A stretch of 64,000 nt of DNA from Plectosphaerella cucumerina (GCA_020746995.1 JAGPXD010000004.1:2356001-2420000); one strand, 5' to 3'; counted from the first letter of the stretch, positions 10,105-22,900 are shown. The notes: generated by a model from the sequence alone, not told the origin. Made by a program: numbers and translations.

Positions 10105-10978
10105 GATGGCCAAGAGGTGTCTAGATAGACGACTCAAGGGGAGGAGGTGGAGGGGGTTGGAAGGCTGAGCGGATGGGGCGGAAAGAGAAAAAAGAAAAAG
10201 GCCCTCAACTCGAGAATCGGAGGGACAAGGGACAGACTATGTACCCAACTCGAGGGTGTGCAGAAAATGTTGTGATCGTATGAGAGCGGGCGACGTCGGA
10301 AGCCGCCAAGATGCCTAAGAACCTGGCGCTATACCGTCTCGGGGCCGACGTCCTGATGCGAGAGAGGAAGCCGAGTCTTTTTTTCGCGCGCGGGATTCCA
10401 CTAAATGATACGAGCCGACGAGGAATAGGATGAGCGGTGCGGCAAGGCTTGGGAACAAGGAAATGGTTCCTGGACCGGCCAGTCGTTGATGAGGGGAGGA
10501 GCGTCCAGATGTGAGGGAGCCGGGGTCACGAGCAGGTGACTGTGGGTCGCCGCGCTTGCGACTTGCTTGGCGACCCAGTCAGCGCCCGTCATGACCAATC
10601 ATGATCGATGGTCTCATCAATAGATGATCTTATCAGATGATGAAGAAGTTCGTGATTGGGCTCCAAGAGCAACGGTGTGGGCCATCCGCCGATGCAGGCC
10701 GGGGGCGGCCATCTCCCCTCTTGGTGCAACCACCCCGATAGATAGGTCAGACCGTTTAAGCTCTTATGCCGCACACCGCTCTTGCCGAATGACTCATGAC
10801 TTCGTGGCAGCCCCGCCATTAATCACGTGCGTGACTCCACGTGACACACACAGCCCGCATTTGAGGGTAACCTAGCGAAATTCAGGGCTGGCGACAACCT
10901 CCGCAGAATCTTCCCGATCATCACCGCAACGCGACACCGCCCAATTTCGAGTCGACAACCAATTCACACACCGCAAAA
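10105..10978. other. Divergent promoter between CREG-like gene and eS30
   Basis: No gene is seen. The interval separates two divergent start codons. Near the eS30 end it carries a pair of CACGTG motifs. A run of T followed by CGCGCG (about 10378-10391) is the only other conspicuous composition change. Confidence 0.65.
10824..10843. promoter_or_regulatory. Paired CACGTG motifs upstream of eS30
   Basis: Two CACGTG cores at 10824-10829 and 10838-10843, 14 bases apart, lie 135-155 bases upstream of the eS30 ATG. Cbf1-type factors binding this core regulate ribosomal-protein genes in some ascomycetes (Candida albicans is the known case). Function here is inferred from motif and position. Confidence 0.5.
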
Positions 10979-11583
10979 ATGGGCAAGGTACGGACCTCCC
11001 CCGATGGACCGATTTCTCCCTGCGACGCCTAGACGCTGCCGAACCGCTGCCGGCGTGCTGGGAGGGGAGAAATCTAAGCCGACAACCGAAACTCCTCGAG
11101 GCGCCTGACGCTGACGTTGCATTTCCCAACAGGTTCACGGATCCCTCGCCCGTGCTGGCAAGGTCAAGTCTCAGACGTACGTACCGACCGCCGACCGATC
11201 ACCTTCTCTCCCGATCCCGAATGCCCGATGAACGAGATGGAGACATGACCCTTTCTGGGTGGCGAACACTATCGGGCATGGCGGACAGGGAACGACTGTG
11301 ACGGTATATCATCCAAAAGAACGCATTTGCTGACGAACCGCACAGCCCCAAGGTCGAGAAGCAGGAGAAGAAGAAGGTTCCCAAGGGCCGTGCCAAGAAG
11401 AGGCTTGTGTACACTCGTCGCTTCGTGAACGTTCAGCTCACCGGCGGCAAGCGCAAGGTACGTCCAGCATGCTCCGGCTCACAACACCCGTCACCATTGC
11501 CGATGACGTGGTCGTAATCCCACGCCTGCCCCAGCAGTCGCTAACACCAGTCCCAGATGAACCCCAACCCCGGTGCGGCATAA
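10979..11583 (+). CDS. RPS30: Small-subunit ribosomal protein eS30
   Basis: Four exons (10979-10987, 11133-11176, 11346-11457, 11557-11583) encode 63 residues beginning MGKVHGSLARAGKVK and ending KRKMNPNPGAA. The protein is the full eS30 (S30) of the 40S subunit, near the mRNA decoding region, with the basic core KKKVPKGRAKKRLVYTRRF. It is free-standing, with no ubiquitin-like fusion as in animals, which is the usual fungal form. The first exon codes only three residues. All splice sites are GT-AG and the joined frame is uninterrupted, so the model is firm although no exon is recognisable alone. Introns 1 and 2 hold inverted repeats (see separate entries). Paired CACGTG motifs lie upstream. 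Confidence 0.95.
11011..11074 (+). ncRNA. Hairpin in eS30 intron 1 (possible structured intronic RNA)
   Basis: GATTTCTCCC at 11011-11020 and its exact reverse complement at 11065-11074 can form a 10-base-pair stem. Inside it, ACGCC (11025-11029) pairs with GGCGT (11052-11056) after an asymmetric internal loop. Stem, internal loop, stem is the outline of one arm of an H/ACA guide RNA, but no clear H or ACA box was identified. It may only fold the intron. Confidence 0.35.
11221..11279 (+). ncRNA. Hairpin in eS30 intron 2 (possible structured intronic RNA)
   Basis: ATGCCCGAT at 11221-11229 and ATCGGGCAT at 11271-11279 are perfect complements. They enclose a shorter ACCC/GGGT stem at about 11248-11260. 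Its architecture is like the hairpin in intron 1. Whether it is processed as a separate RNA cannot be told from sequence. Confidence 0.35.
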
Positions 11584-13247
11584 ACGCCCTCCACATCCCG
11601 CCTAGCATCATCTGTCAATCGATCCCAACGACCATGGAAATGAAGTCTTTCGAACAAGACGTGGGCGTTTAAGCAATGGCCCAACAACGGGAGGGAAAGG
11701 GGACGAGTTACGTTTTTATGTCTCCCACCCTCTGCGGGAGGGACGGGGGAGGGGCGCGCTCAGCAGCACTCGGGGCGACGATGAGGCAGGACCCGGCATG
11801 GGCCGTCCAAGCGGCGCCATGGACGGGGGAGGAGAGGTTTTCCTCAGGAGAGGACCTGCCTGGCCCCGAGGCCCCCTCCGGCAGCTCTGGACTTGATACA
11901 CACAAACAGGAGTTGAGAGCAAATGGAATCTGCTTGCTTGTCGTGCGGATGACGCACGGCGAACTAAACTATCTTTTGGGGCGTGATTTCAGGTGTGACG
12001 GTATGAGTTGTGACGATCGGCGACACTGCGAAGACGTGAACTCAGATGCACCAGGACAAGCCTCAACCGGTGATTGCGAATTGATACTGTATGTGGTGAT
12101 TGGGGGTCACTGGCAAGCCGAGCATGCCAGATCCCTGCCAGACTTGGACATCCCAGTCTTCAAGGGTGGAAACGCGAGTTGAACTCAGAGAAAACATGAA
12201 ACGGAACACAGAGGGGTTGTTGACCTTGTTGGGGCGTCATCACCTGTCCCTGGCGCGATCTATCGATCAGATCTTGACTAGACAGATCTGTAGTGCACAA
12301 TTTTCGAACTTGATGGTCCCAGCATGGGGTCGGGGTGCATCTTTCTTGGTCGATCTCACCTCTGTGCATGTGGTCAGTTGATGCTGTCGTCCACCCCCTG
12401 GTTGTCGTCCATGATCGGACCAGGTCTCTGAGCAATATTATTCTATGTCCTGGGGCGAGTAGCAACGTTGTTTGTCGACGTTGAGTTCCCATCCATCATC
12501 TTCTAGTATTTCCAGTCTGATTCACCTCATCACGTCACCCCTTTGCCCCCTTCAAGCAACCGTGGAGATCGAGTCCAGCACCGCCTCTTCGAATCCCTCC
12601 TCACACTCAAGGTCACTCAACCGCAACTCGCCTGATCCAAGTTATTGAAACGTATGTATTCGCAGAAAGAGGTATCTCGGTGTATGCGTGTCATCCAAAG
12701 CGTTGCCGTCTATGACATGAAGTAGCCCCAAAGGGCTGGACGACGCCAGCCGAAAATCCCGAAATCCCATCGCGAGAAACAGCAGAGAGACAACCCAGCC
12801 GTCGGGCATTGTCGAGAACCCCCACACCCATCAACTGCGCCCCAGACGCCGGCATGAAGATCGCGAGAAAAAACTAAGTCAAAACCCAAAGGGCCCAGAT
12901 GGACAGCATGATAAGCAGAAAACCTCCTGTCCGGCCCCGGTGTGGCCCGTCTGATCCCGTCTAAAAGGAATGAGTTGCGCCCAACAGCCCCAGAACAACT
13001 CCCTCGACGCACTCGCCGAGCAAGTGCCGTCACATACCCACTCCGCAACGCGCCCCTCCCTTCACCATGGTCGTCAAGCGTCATCTAGCAGGAACCACCA
13101 AAGTCGTCGTCCTTCGTCATATTACAATATCCCGAGGCCCAGCTGAAGCGATCGAAAGGTGACTCCCTTGTAGGTAGGTAGTCGTGGTATCAAAGAAGAA
13201 ATAACAGATATGGCTGGCCGATCCAGGTTTGCAAGTAGAGGCATCCT
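11584..13247. other. Intergenic between eS30 and AreA 3' end
   Basis: The genes on either side converge, so the stretch holds two 3' untranslated regions. Open frames such as 11676-12182 lack any family motif and any splice-linked partner. I see no RNA gene: the best B-box-like string, near 12590, has no matching tRNA arms. Confidence 0.55.
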
Positions 13248-16200
13248 CTACAGACTCATGGTGAGCCACTCCCACTCCTGGGGACCAGATGCTGGACCAC
13301 CGGGGCTCATCATCTGGCCTGTCTGGCCGCTGATGCCCGGCACGCCCATCATGCCGGACTGGCCCATCATGGGACGCTGCGTCATTCCGAAGCCGTTGGC
13401 AAGGCCCATGGAGCTGGGTGTCGGGGCGCTGGTCATGCCAATAGACTTGGCCGCGTCATTGGATCCGATTGAGCTCTCGGGGCTGTCGACCTCCATGTTG
13501 GATGTGCTCTCCTGGGCCGCGGCGCCCTTGCTGTGGCTGTTGCGGCGCTGACGCTTAGAAGACGCGCCAGCGCTGCGGGGAAGCGAGGCTGCCCCGGGGC
13601 CTGGTGTGCTCTTTGGCGGCGCCGCGGCGATGGCAATGACGCCCTTTCCTCCGACGGCCCCAACAGACGAGCTTCCACTGAACGTGGTAGGCGTGCTGCC
13701 GGCGGTGTTGCCGCCAGAGGCCGGGCCGCTGGCGGGGCTCTCACCCTCGTTGGCGCTGCCGGCACGGACGGCAGCCGGTGGCGTCGTGACTTGGACGGCG
13801 CTGGGAACAGCAGATATCGCCAGCGTCGAGTTCTTGCGCGAAGGGGCAGCGGAGTTGCCGCCCTTCTTGCCCCTTGTGCTCGCGCCGACAGGCAGACTGG
13901 CGCCGGATCCACGGTTGCGCTTCTTGATGACATCCGTCTTCAAACTAAGCGGCCGCACGACACCGTGCAGCTTTAAGAAGAGACCGCAGGCGTTGCAGAG
14001 AGGCTGACCCTCTGGGTTGCGACGCCACAGCGGCGTTGTCTGAGTGAAGCAGTTGGTGCAGGTCGTAGGAGCGCTGCTCTCGGCTTGGTTCCCTTGACCC
14101 TGAAGGTTCGTGGAAGAGCCGTGCTTCGAAGCAGACGGCGACGCAGGCCTGCTGGGAGCAACCGAGGAATATCCAGACCTGGTGCCGGGTCCATCAGGCG
14201 GGGAGTTAGGAACAGACTGGGCGGCCATCCTGTCAAAGGGGTTGCCGTTGCGAGCGAGGTGAGTAGCCGGCGTGGATGCGTTCCTGGGGACCTTGCCACC
14301 CCGCCTCTCCGCTGCCTGCTTGAAAGACTGCGACTGCGATCGGTTGAGAGGACCAGCGTCCCACTCGCCGTTGGCATCAACATAGTCCGTCGTGGCACCG
14401 CCGATAGTGACCTGCTTGCGCGGAGGCCCGCCCGGGTAGCGAGCAGCCTGCGTGCTGTATTGGCCCGGAAGGGAAGGGTCCCATCCGAGTGTGTTGGTGT
14501 CGTCGGCTGCGGGCGAGAAGTCCTGAGACATAGGCAGGTTGCGGTCCGCAAAGGCGCCTTCTTCCTCGTCCGAATCGCCACCGAAAGAGAACATGTTGTC
14601 GTGCGGCAGCGAAACGCCGGGCGAGCGGGTGTTCTGGTCGCCCTGGAAGACCTGTGAGGGATCGATGTGGCCAAAGGCATTGGCCTGGGCAAAGGCCGAG
14701 GCGGGTTCGGGTGCGGTGGCCGACACCGGGAACATTGGGTTTCCGTTGGTCTGGCCGTACATGTACTGGCCGTTCATCTGACCAGCCATGTTCTGAGGGC
14801 CGGGGCGGAAGCCCTGCTGTCGCTGGGTGCGGATGTCCATCGATCCGAAGTAGAAGCTGTCGTTATCGGGGATGGGGTGCGGTGTCGAGACGGCAGACTG
14901 ATAAGCGGATCCCGGGGGGGAATAGAAGTCGGCGGCGTTGAGTGAGGACGAGGGGATGGAAGAGGCATTGAAGGCGCTGGAGAAGGGTCCGTGAGACATC
15001 ATGGGCGAAGTGCCTGGCGAGAAGTTGAAGTTCTGCTGGAAGGGGCCGGCGGAGGTGATGATAGGATCGCCATCGAGATGGAACCCCTCCAGGGGGAACG
15101 GCACGCCGCCCTGCTGTTGCTGGGGGTGCGTCATGCCGGCCTGGTTAGCCTGGTCGAGCGAATACTCATGAAGCTCCGAGTCGGCGTGCAGGTTGTTGGC
15201 GATATCGTTGCTGGTGCTGTTCACGGCGGGCACATGAGGAGAGAAGTTGGCGGGACGCTTGCGGTTCTATGGGCGAAGGAGGTCAGCGTCGGCTCTCTCT
15301 ATCTCGCAGGTTCACGCTCATCCGTTACTGGCCGGGGTGGGACGGCGACCGCGGGACAGAGATAACAGCCCACCAAGCGGCCGGGCTGGCCACCCCCCCT
15401 AGGAGCCCCGGCGCCAGCGGCCGGGGCCCTCCCCAAGCCAAGTTCGGAGAGGAGGGGGGCCAGAGGCCCAAAGGCAGGCCGCTGCTGCTGTACTTGACAG
15501 GGTCCCTGACCCCAAAAGAGGCGTAGCACGAGTCGGGTCATGCAGTCGGAGTGAGATGCATTGCACGCACACTCTCTCATCCGGCGCATGGCCGCGACTT
15601 GAAAAGAAATTCGGGGACGGTAAGACAGAAAACTTACGCGGCGCTCATCGATGCTCGTCTTGCGAGTGTGTCGCGGGAGGTAGTTGAACTCGTCCCGCGT
15701 CTTCTGCTGATGCTGCGGCGGGAACGGCACCGATTGGGGGACGAACTGGTCTTGCTGCTGCGCCTGGGCGGCTTCGTCCCTGCGCGATTTGATGGGGATG
15801 GCCGACGTGAGTGTCGGATGTGAGCCGAGCCCCGACCTGGACTCATCCATTTGCTTGGACAGGGGCTGAGGCGACGAATAATCGACGGGAGTGCCGAGGC
15901 TGTCTGCATAAATGAAGTCGTCGAGGTTCATGGGCTCCGGCTGGCTGTAGTTTTGCTCAGACGACTTGCGCAATTGGGCGATGCCGCTGGGAGCGTTGAG
16001 TCGAGGTGTGGGCGCGGCCGAGCCAGAGGACATCATCATCTGCTGTTGCTGCTGCTGCTGTTGCTGGAGTTGCTGCTGCTGGCGCTGCTGAAGTGCCTGC
16101 TGCTGCTCCTCCTCGAGTCGCTGGCGTGCGAGCCTGTTCATAGGGCACCCAAAGTTAGCAGGGTGGTCTCTGACGCAGCGCCAAACCATAAAATTCAAGC

Positions 16201-16965
16201 CAAACCCCCAAAACCCAGAGAGAACAAATCAAACGGGGCCCAAAAAGGCCCGTGAGAATTTCACATGTCTTTCTCTCACGCCGCGCCTGCATTTTGTCGG
16301 ACCTCCCCAAGAAAAAGATGAAAATAAAAGGGAACAGGTGCGGTGCGCAAATCGTACCTTGCATCTTCCTCTTGCTGTCGCTGTTTCCGCAGGTTGAGGG
16401 CCATCATGCGCCATGTCAGATTCTCCATGCGCTCCTGGTTCGGCAGGTTCTGCTTGGTCTTGCGGAAGAACTTCCACACCTGGGCGGCGAGGGGGTCCTC
16501 CTTGGCCATGTCGGCCTCAGTCTGGTTGTCTGCGTCCATGGAGAGATCCCCGAAGCGGGAGAAGGCGGACGAGTTGAGGAACTGTTCCTGGGCGGTCGGC
16601 GGCCGCGCGCCGGCGGAAATGTCGAGCTCGAGGTCGGTCGGTGCGGCGTCGTGCATTGTGTGGTTGGCGGTGTTGTTGGAGTTGTTACTGCTCCTGTTGT
16701 TGGTGCGGCCGGCACCAGAAGCGTGCGACGAGTGTGTCGAGCCGCGATCGGGATGTTGCATGCGACTGTTAGGTATGGAGTGGTTTTGTTGGTGGTTGTG
16801 GTGGCTGTGGTTTTGGTTTTGGTTTTGGTTTTGGTAGTGCTGCTGGTGCTGCTGGTGATGGTCTATGGGCCGCCGGGGGAAGCGCCAGTCGTGTTCTGTC
16901 GAGGTAGGGTTCATGGATGTGAAAGGACTCGAGGTCGCGATCGGCGTCGTCGTGCTCGCTGCCAT
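13248..16965 (-). CDS. areA: AreA/NIT2-type GATA transcription factor, global nitrogen regulator
   Basis: Exons 16358-16965, 15638-16133 and 13248-15266 give 1040 residues, close to NIT2. In the known family, this nuclear activator turns on nitrogen-source genes when ammonium and glutamine are scarce. The N-terminus is rich in His, Asn and Gln, with a QN repeat (about residues 45-52). The conserved AreA block follows, with VWKFFRKTKQNLPNQERMEN and WRMMALNL (about 155-190). A polyglutamine run and the NRKRPANFSPHVPAVNS junction across intron 2 come next. The single zinc finger is Cys771-x2-Cys774-x17-Cys792-x2-Cys795, followed by the basic tail. The protein ends in EWEWLTMSL, the C-terminus through which AreA binds the repressor NmrA. 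Introns are at 16134-16357 and 15267-15637. The start at 16965 is supported by the following family-like residues. About 7.5 kb upstream is gene-free. Confidence 0.95.
16030..16098 (-). repeat. CAG-type repeat coding polyglutamine in AreA
   Basis: Imperfect CTG/CAG triplets encode Gln runs in AreA exon 2, broken by Leu and Arg. Length polymorphism is likely. Confidence 0.85.
16807..16836 (-). repeat. Hexamer repeat coding Gln-Asn in AreA
   Basis: On the plus strand GGTTTT is repeated four to five times; on the coding strand this gives alternating Gln and Asn. It is embedded in a His/Gln-rich N-terminal tail. Confidence 0.85.
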
Positions 16966-19900
16966 GATCTGGGTTTGCGGGCGTTGCGCTGCGCTGCGTC
17001 GAGACGAGACGGGGGACGACGAGTAGGTGCGAGATGTGGAGGGGAAGAACTGAAGACGAAGGAGAAAATGGGCGACTCTAGGTACGTAGGTACAAGACGA
17101 ACGGTACGAGGCGAGGCGAGGCCGGATCGGATGAGTGAGGTGAGCCCAGCAGTGAGCAGCACTCCAGGTGCGGTACCTACAGTACGGTGTCGGTACGGCA
17201 GGCGCTACTTTGGTAAAGTGGGTAGGTGCGGTGCGCTGTGCCTGCCTCCCGTCCGCCAGTGTTTCCACTGACACTGGACGCCGCCGCCATCGCCGCCGCC
17301 TCCAGGTCCCGTCGCGAGCAGCCAGGCAGCGCACTCCACTGTAAAGTTGCCGGGCCACACTGCCATGGCCCGCTGCTGCAGGTGCCCAGGTACTGCCTGT
17401 CTGCGCTCGCAAGTTCGCTGCGGTGAGGTGGGCAACCGGGCCCAAGATGGATGGGATGGGCGGCGCTGGAGCGGGCTCGCGCCGGCCGGTCTTGCTCTTG
17501 CATGCATCTCAGAGCGGAAAATGCCCCACGCCCCTCTCTTCTGGCGGTGCGACCACGGTCGGGGCCTCCACCCACATCACTTGCTCACTCCCTCTCACAC
17601 TCCCACTCCCACTCTGCCACTCTCCCGTCCACCCACTGCTGAGACCCTTTCTGCGCAGTGCCCTCGTCGCGGAACTTCACTTCCATCGTCCACCCCTGTA
17701 CTGGATCTTGACTGGTGGTTCGGTGGGGTCGGTGGATGCCCACCTCTCCGACCATCCTGGGCTCAGCGAGCAAGTCCAGGCCGCATCCCGACGCTCGCTG
17801 GCTCGCTGCAAGGATATGTCCTCCTCTGGCAGACTGGCAGGGCCCCCTGTTGAGGGCTTTCGAGAGTTGGCACGGACATTCTGCCTGGCACCTCGGGGTT
17901 TCTTGCGGGACGACAAGCAAGCCACAAGCACCCTCGCATTTTGGCGCCGACGGTCTTGTCAGCGGTCTTTGTCTGACTCGGCGTAGGGGTACCGTAGCAA
18001 AACCTCACTGCCTCAGCTTGTGATCAAGAGCCGTTTGCGGTGTTTGTAGCAACAGAATAGAACCTTCACCGAGCCCGGGTGCCCCAGCCAGTCCCGGGAC
18101 CGGACCCCTCTCCCAGCCTCGTCCGACATCAACCGCCCCTCGCGATGAGCGTTTTCTCAACCTCACTGGCCCCCGAAAGAGGGGGAAAGATGGGGAAGGC
18201 GCAGGATGACGGCTGTGATGACGATGGCCCCCGGCTGGAACCTCTGTGCCTGTCCCGTCTTCTCTGTACCTGTGTCTTGTGGCATGGGCTGCGACGAATA
18301 TGACTGCGACCGCGCACTCGCGCTTGCATATGTCTCGGGCTCGGAGCTCCAACAGCGGGTCAGATCTCAAAGACCCCGGACCAACCGCAAACAGGTCATC
18401 AGCCGTGCGTGGGTTCCTCTTCCTCCCGCCGCCCATCAGGCGAAGGTGGGTGGGTGGTGTGGTCGTCGCAGACGGGGTCGACGTGGTGTGGTGCAGCACC
18501 GCATTGAACCGTGGTGCCCCCACGAAGCATACATTCCTTCCCCAAATCCAATTCCGCGACGGGGGGCCGCCCTCATCAGGCCCTCGGCTCATGTCTCGCT
18601 CGCGTGCCCCGGGTAGGCCAGCACAACATGGGGACGAGGCGTAGGGCTTGGTTTCTGACACTCTCGAAACTGTCACTCCATGGCAACAGTACTTGGCGGA
18701 GCAGCGTTGATCCAGGCCTCCAGCCAGCCGCGCAACGCTGGAAGGAATCCGTCGGCGGTGAGATCGCCAAGCCCTTTCCCGTAAACATCATGGGCTCTCC
18801 GGCGGCGAGAGGCCGCAGTTGAAATGTGCTTGAACAGCCAGCTTCAGAGTTGCCGCCCGTTCGTGGTTCTCACGCCGAGCTGTGGGTTAGACGCAGGCCT
18901 GATCGTCTTTCGAAATGCCCTGAACAGGAACGGATGTGTGAGATTAGCTCTCCCAAGTGGGGTGTCCATCACAAAGGGTCCTGGGCAGAGCGGCGTGGTG
19001 ACGTCGGGGTGTGTGGGCGGGATCCTCCTGGTTGTCCCTGTGCACGGGCATCGCACAGGCCGAACGATGACCGTCGTGTGCCCGAGTCACGACGCCTAAA
19101 GTCCGACCCTTGAAAGGTCATAATCCTGAGTCGAGCGGAATCGAGGGGTCCGGCCCTTCTCCTGTTGGCATCAAGGCACATGCTGGAGACTTGGGATTCG
19201 GTGGCAAAAAAGGGTCCCAGGAACGGCATGGACGTGCTGATATTCCAGCGCGAGCCCGGCCGGTACTCGGGCGGACTGCCCTATCCAGGGCATCCTGAGC
19301 AAGACCTCGGGGGCAGGGGTCCCTTCGGGGTGGCACGACGGCGGCAAGGCTGGTGGGTGTCGTGTGGTCTGTGGCCTGTGGCGGCGGGGATTTGGGGATG
19401 ATGATGGACGAGGGAAAAAAGGCCGCTGGACCCCGGGAATGTTTGGAGTAAGGTGGTGTGCAGTTGGAAGATCGTCCATCCCAAGATGGATGTCGATAAT
19501 GGGATTCCAGAATCATTTGTCAGGCTGATGACATGCGGCGGCAGGTCGACGGTGGAATTATTATGGAACGAGCGGCGGCAGACGGGACGGACGTGCGTTG
19601 GAGCGAGGGGGGCAGGCGCGCAAGCAGCAAGCAAGTGCGGTGGAAAGGTGGAAGGGTGGAAGGGTCCCGTCGGGTGCTGCGTCTCGGGGAGGTGCCGCAG
19701 GTGTTGGGCGGGTGGACGTGGAGCGAGGGGCAGGTTCGTCCGGCGCCCGGGGAGGCAGTTGCAGGGAGTGGCGCCCAATGGCTGGCTGTCGCTGCCGTGC
19801 AGGACACTGGACTTCAGGGAAAGGCAGGGGCGCTGGAGGCATCGTGGGGCCCTCTCCGAAGCGCGGCAAACGGGGGGGCGTCCAGCCATGCGGCGTTTGG

Positions 19901-22900
19901 TACCTGGGTACTTTCTTTGGCATCTCGGTGACATGTCGCATCGCAAGTCATGCCGAGTAATAATCAAGGCAATCAATCACCAGGGTCCTGTGTGGAGGCT
20001 GGGGATGGGGAAACTTGGGGCAATTCTTCCAGGCGGGCATCCTCGCCGAGTTGATCCTCCGAACCGTTTCTTCATGCCTAATCAGTTGACTCGTATCCGT
20101 ACTGCCTTTGGCTCCTCTGAGTAAGTACGTACTTTACGAATATTCGTAAGAAGTCGCGCGGCACCTGGTCTTGAAAGTAGCCGTGCTTGGCTGGCATCCT
20201 CTCGGACGATTCTCCGACCCTTCTCCCTCCTCCCAGTGTGGTCTCACTTCCAGACGCCTAGGGTGCCAGGGCAATTCACCCGTCGTCCAGTGGCCGGGAA
20301 AACAATTGGGACTGGACGGGAAGTCAGGTCTCGAGGACTTGGCCGGGCCGACAGGGATCTTCGGGGCTTGCATGCACGAGTTCGATGGACCCCCACTCCG
20401 ACCCACTTGGAGACAGGGGTTGCCTCGTGCGCCCTTGCCCCCTCGTCGCTGCTCACTCCGGCGCAAAGCCGCGCACCGGAAGGATGGATGGAAGGAGTAC
20501 TCGTCGACGACGGCAGGTGCTTCCCGCCAGTCCAGTCTGTCACTCGGCCGTCCAGCCTCTCACGCCGTCATCCCCTTCCCTTCCCCTCACCGCGACTTGC
20601 AACCTCGAATATCCGTCTCGACACATCCCTGGCGAATGGCTGCATGAGACGTGCATGCGGCGCCGGAACACCGTCCACGACCCCTCCATCAGGTCTGCAA
20701 CTCAATACCGTGACCCCACGCACACACGACAGACCGACTGGACATCGGAGCCATGATCCCGAGGTGACAACTCGGTAAGGCACTCTCTGGTCTCACCGAT
20801 GAGCCGCCCAGCGAGGCCAACGCCTTGGTCCTTGAGCCGTTGACATTAGCCTCCGCGACCATCCTGCCATGCTGGGTTTCACCGTCACCACAAGCCCCGG
20901 TGGTAACGCCCGCACCGAGCGTCCGGTTCTGCGCATCGCGAGTCAGACGGCAGAATATTCCAATCGACTTCCCCTGATGCTTGGCTGCCGAATGCATCCA
21001 ACGGGTCATTCCGTGCAATACAAGTACTCTGCTGCTCGACAAAAACTTGTTCGTTCGTCTGTCAATGACATGCAAAGTACAGCCACCCGTTCGGGAGAAG
21101 CGACATTTAGCGGCTCGAAACGCCCGTTTTGTCGCTCGATTACCGACCTGGACCTTACGCCGCCTCGTCTGATGGACGAACCGTTCAACTTCTATCCATT
21201 GTCCGGCTGCGAAACTCTCGATCTCGGCGCCGTGGTCAGAAATAGGCATCGGCTGATTGGACAGCCTGTGATCAGAAGCCAACCCCTGCCCAGGCCGTCT
21301 GCGCTGACCTCGACTTTTGCCTGAAGTCCGCCGCCTGAAGTCCACCTACCAACACCACCCTTTCTGGCTTTGCTCAGGGGACTTTGGGTCGTGCACACGG
21401 CCTAGACTCTGTCTACAGGCTTGCCTGCATGTCCGTCACGACGGCGGTGCCTTCAGATGGTCCTTCTGTGAAGTGGCTGCCCGCTCGCCTGAGAACTGCC
21501 GTCCTTCATCTTGCTCTCATGACACGAGAGGTGTGCGTCCCGAGTCGCGGCACTCGGGCAGCCTGGGGAGCGGAGCGGTGGTGACCTGGCCCGGGCCGAC
21601 AGGGGGAGACCCCGGGCCAAAGGCTGCATCGACGTGTCCCACCACCTAATCAAGAGCGCCCCGGGGAGGCCTGGGAGCATCGTGGAGCAACAAGGAAAGA
21701 GCCTCTTCATGTTCATGTTGCTTGATATGCCTCGTGGCCGACATTCTTACGTGGAAGCGTTCGTCAAAGTGACATATCAGAATACGCTGCCAGAGGAAGA
21801 TTGCACCATGCCGTCAAGTCTGGAACCCCGCTGAGAGTGATCCGGGCTAGGTATGCGCTGAGTTGACTCCCCGCTGCCCCCGCCGTGTTCGACAAGCATC
21901 GTGGATGCTCCAAGGTAGGCAGAGACGTCTGTCTTTACGAATATGCGCAGTCAGGGACGAGGCCCTTCTAGAATCTCGAATGCAAGCAACGTCGAATACG
22001 CCCAGCGTGTGACGGACGGGCCGATGCTCTTTTGGACGCCTCGTCTCTTCACATGCTGAGCTCGGACGGAAAGCCACGCGAAATCTGGACCCGCGCAGTC
22101 TACGATGCTGGCCCACCTCAGCCGCCGTTCCCGGATGCATATTCGTACGCTCGTCCTCCTCACATCGATCGAAGGCAAGGCGTCGTCGGTCGACTTTCTG
22201 GACGTCCTCTCCCGAAGCCCCGGCTCCCAGGCCTGCGACGGCGCGGCCTGGGCTTCGGTGACTGCGAGGGGACTCCGGTCTCGCACTCGGGCCACTGGGG
22301 ATACTGCCGAGCAAAAGGCCGCATCAAGAGATGCTCCGTGCTGGCCAGAGATAAGGAGCACTTATTTCACGCAGTAGCTCGAGATCCTCCCGCAGCGACG
22401 TATCAGGAGCACGGTCTTGCTTCACTTACCCACCTCGTCGAATCCCTACTTTTCCCGACAGCCCCCGGATCAGGTCGGCTCGCTTGTTGCAATACGCTGC
22501 GCGCCTCGTCTAGGCGCATGCAAGCCAGCGGCGGTCGTGGGAAAGTACAAGGGGTCGGCGGACGACGACGCTCGCCTCCACTCGGTCGCGATCCATTTCA
22601 ATATGGCCTGTATGCAGATTCTCGGGCGGAACTGACCCGCGACCTCGCACTCACCAGGGCTCCATTCAAGGGGGGAGGGGACGCCGGATGAGGCCCAACG
22701 ATCCTGAACATCATCTCGCGGACAATCCAGGGGGATACTCACCCACCCCGTTTCTTCTCGCTGTCGGGGTCGGAGTCGGACACGAAGCCATCGGTCCAGA
22801 CCGTCGCACCACCGAAAATGTGGTGGGCAATCTTGTTTGTTGGAGGTGGCTGATGTTCCAGGGTCAGATGTGTGCGTGTGCGTGGGGGTTCGACGCAACC

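Noticed and set aside
11676..12182. 168-codon plus-strand frame after eS30
   Set aside because: Lies in the convergent 3' region and has no family resemblance.
12580..12610. tRNA B-box-like string TTCGAATCC
   Set aside because: The flanking bases do not fold into a T arm or acceptor stem, and no A box is present upstream.
19281..20124. Overlapping open frames of over 220 codons on both strands
   Set aside because: They shadow each other, have biased composition from purine-rich repeats, and show no domain.
20689..21345. 218-codon minus-strand frame in the AreA upstream region
   Set aside because: No recognisable motif and no conserved splice sites extending it; likely chance in GC-rich DNA.
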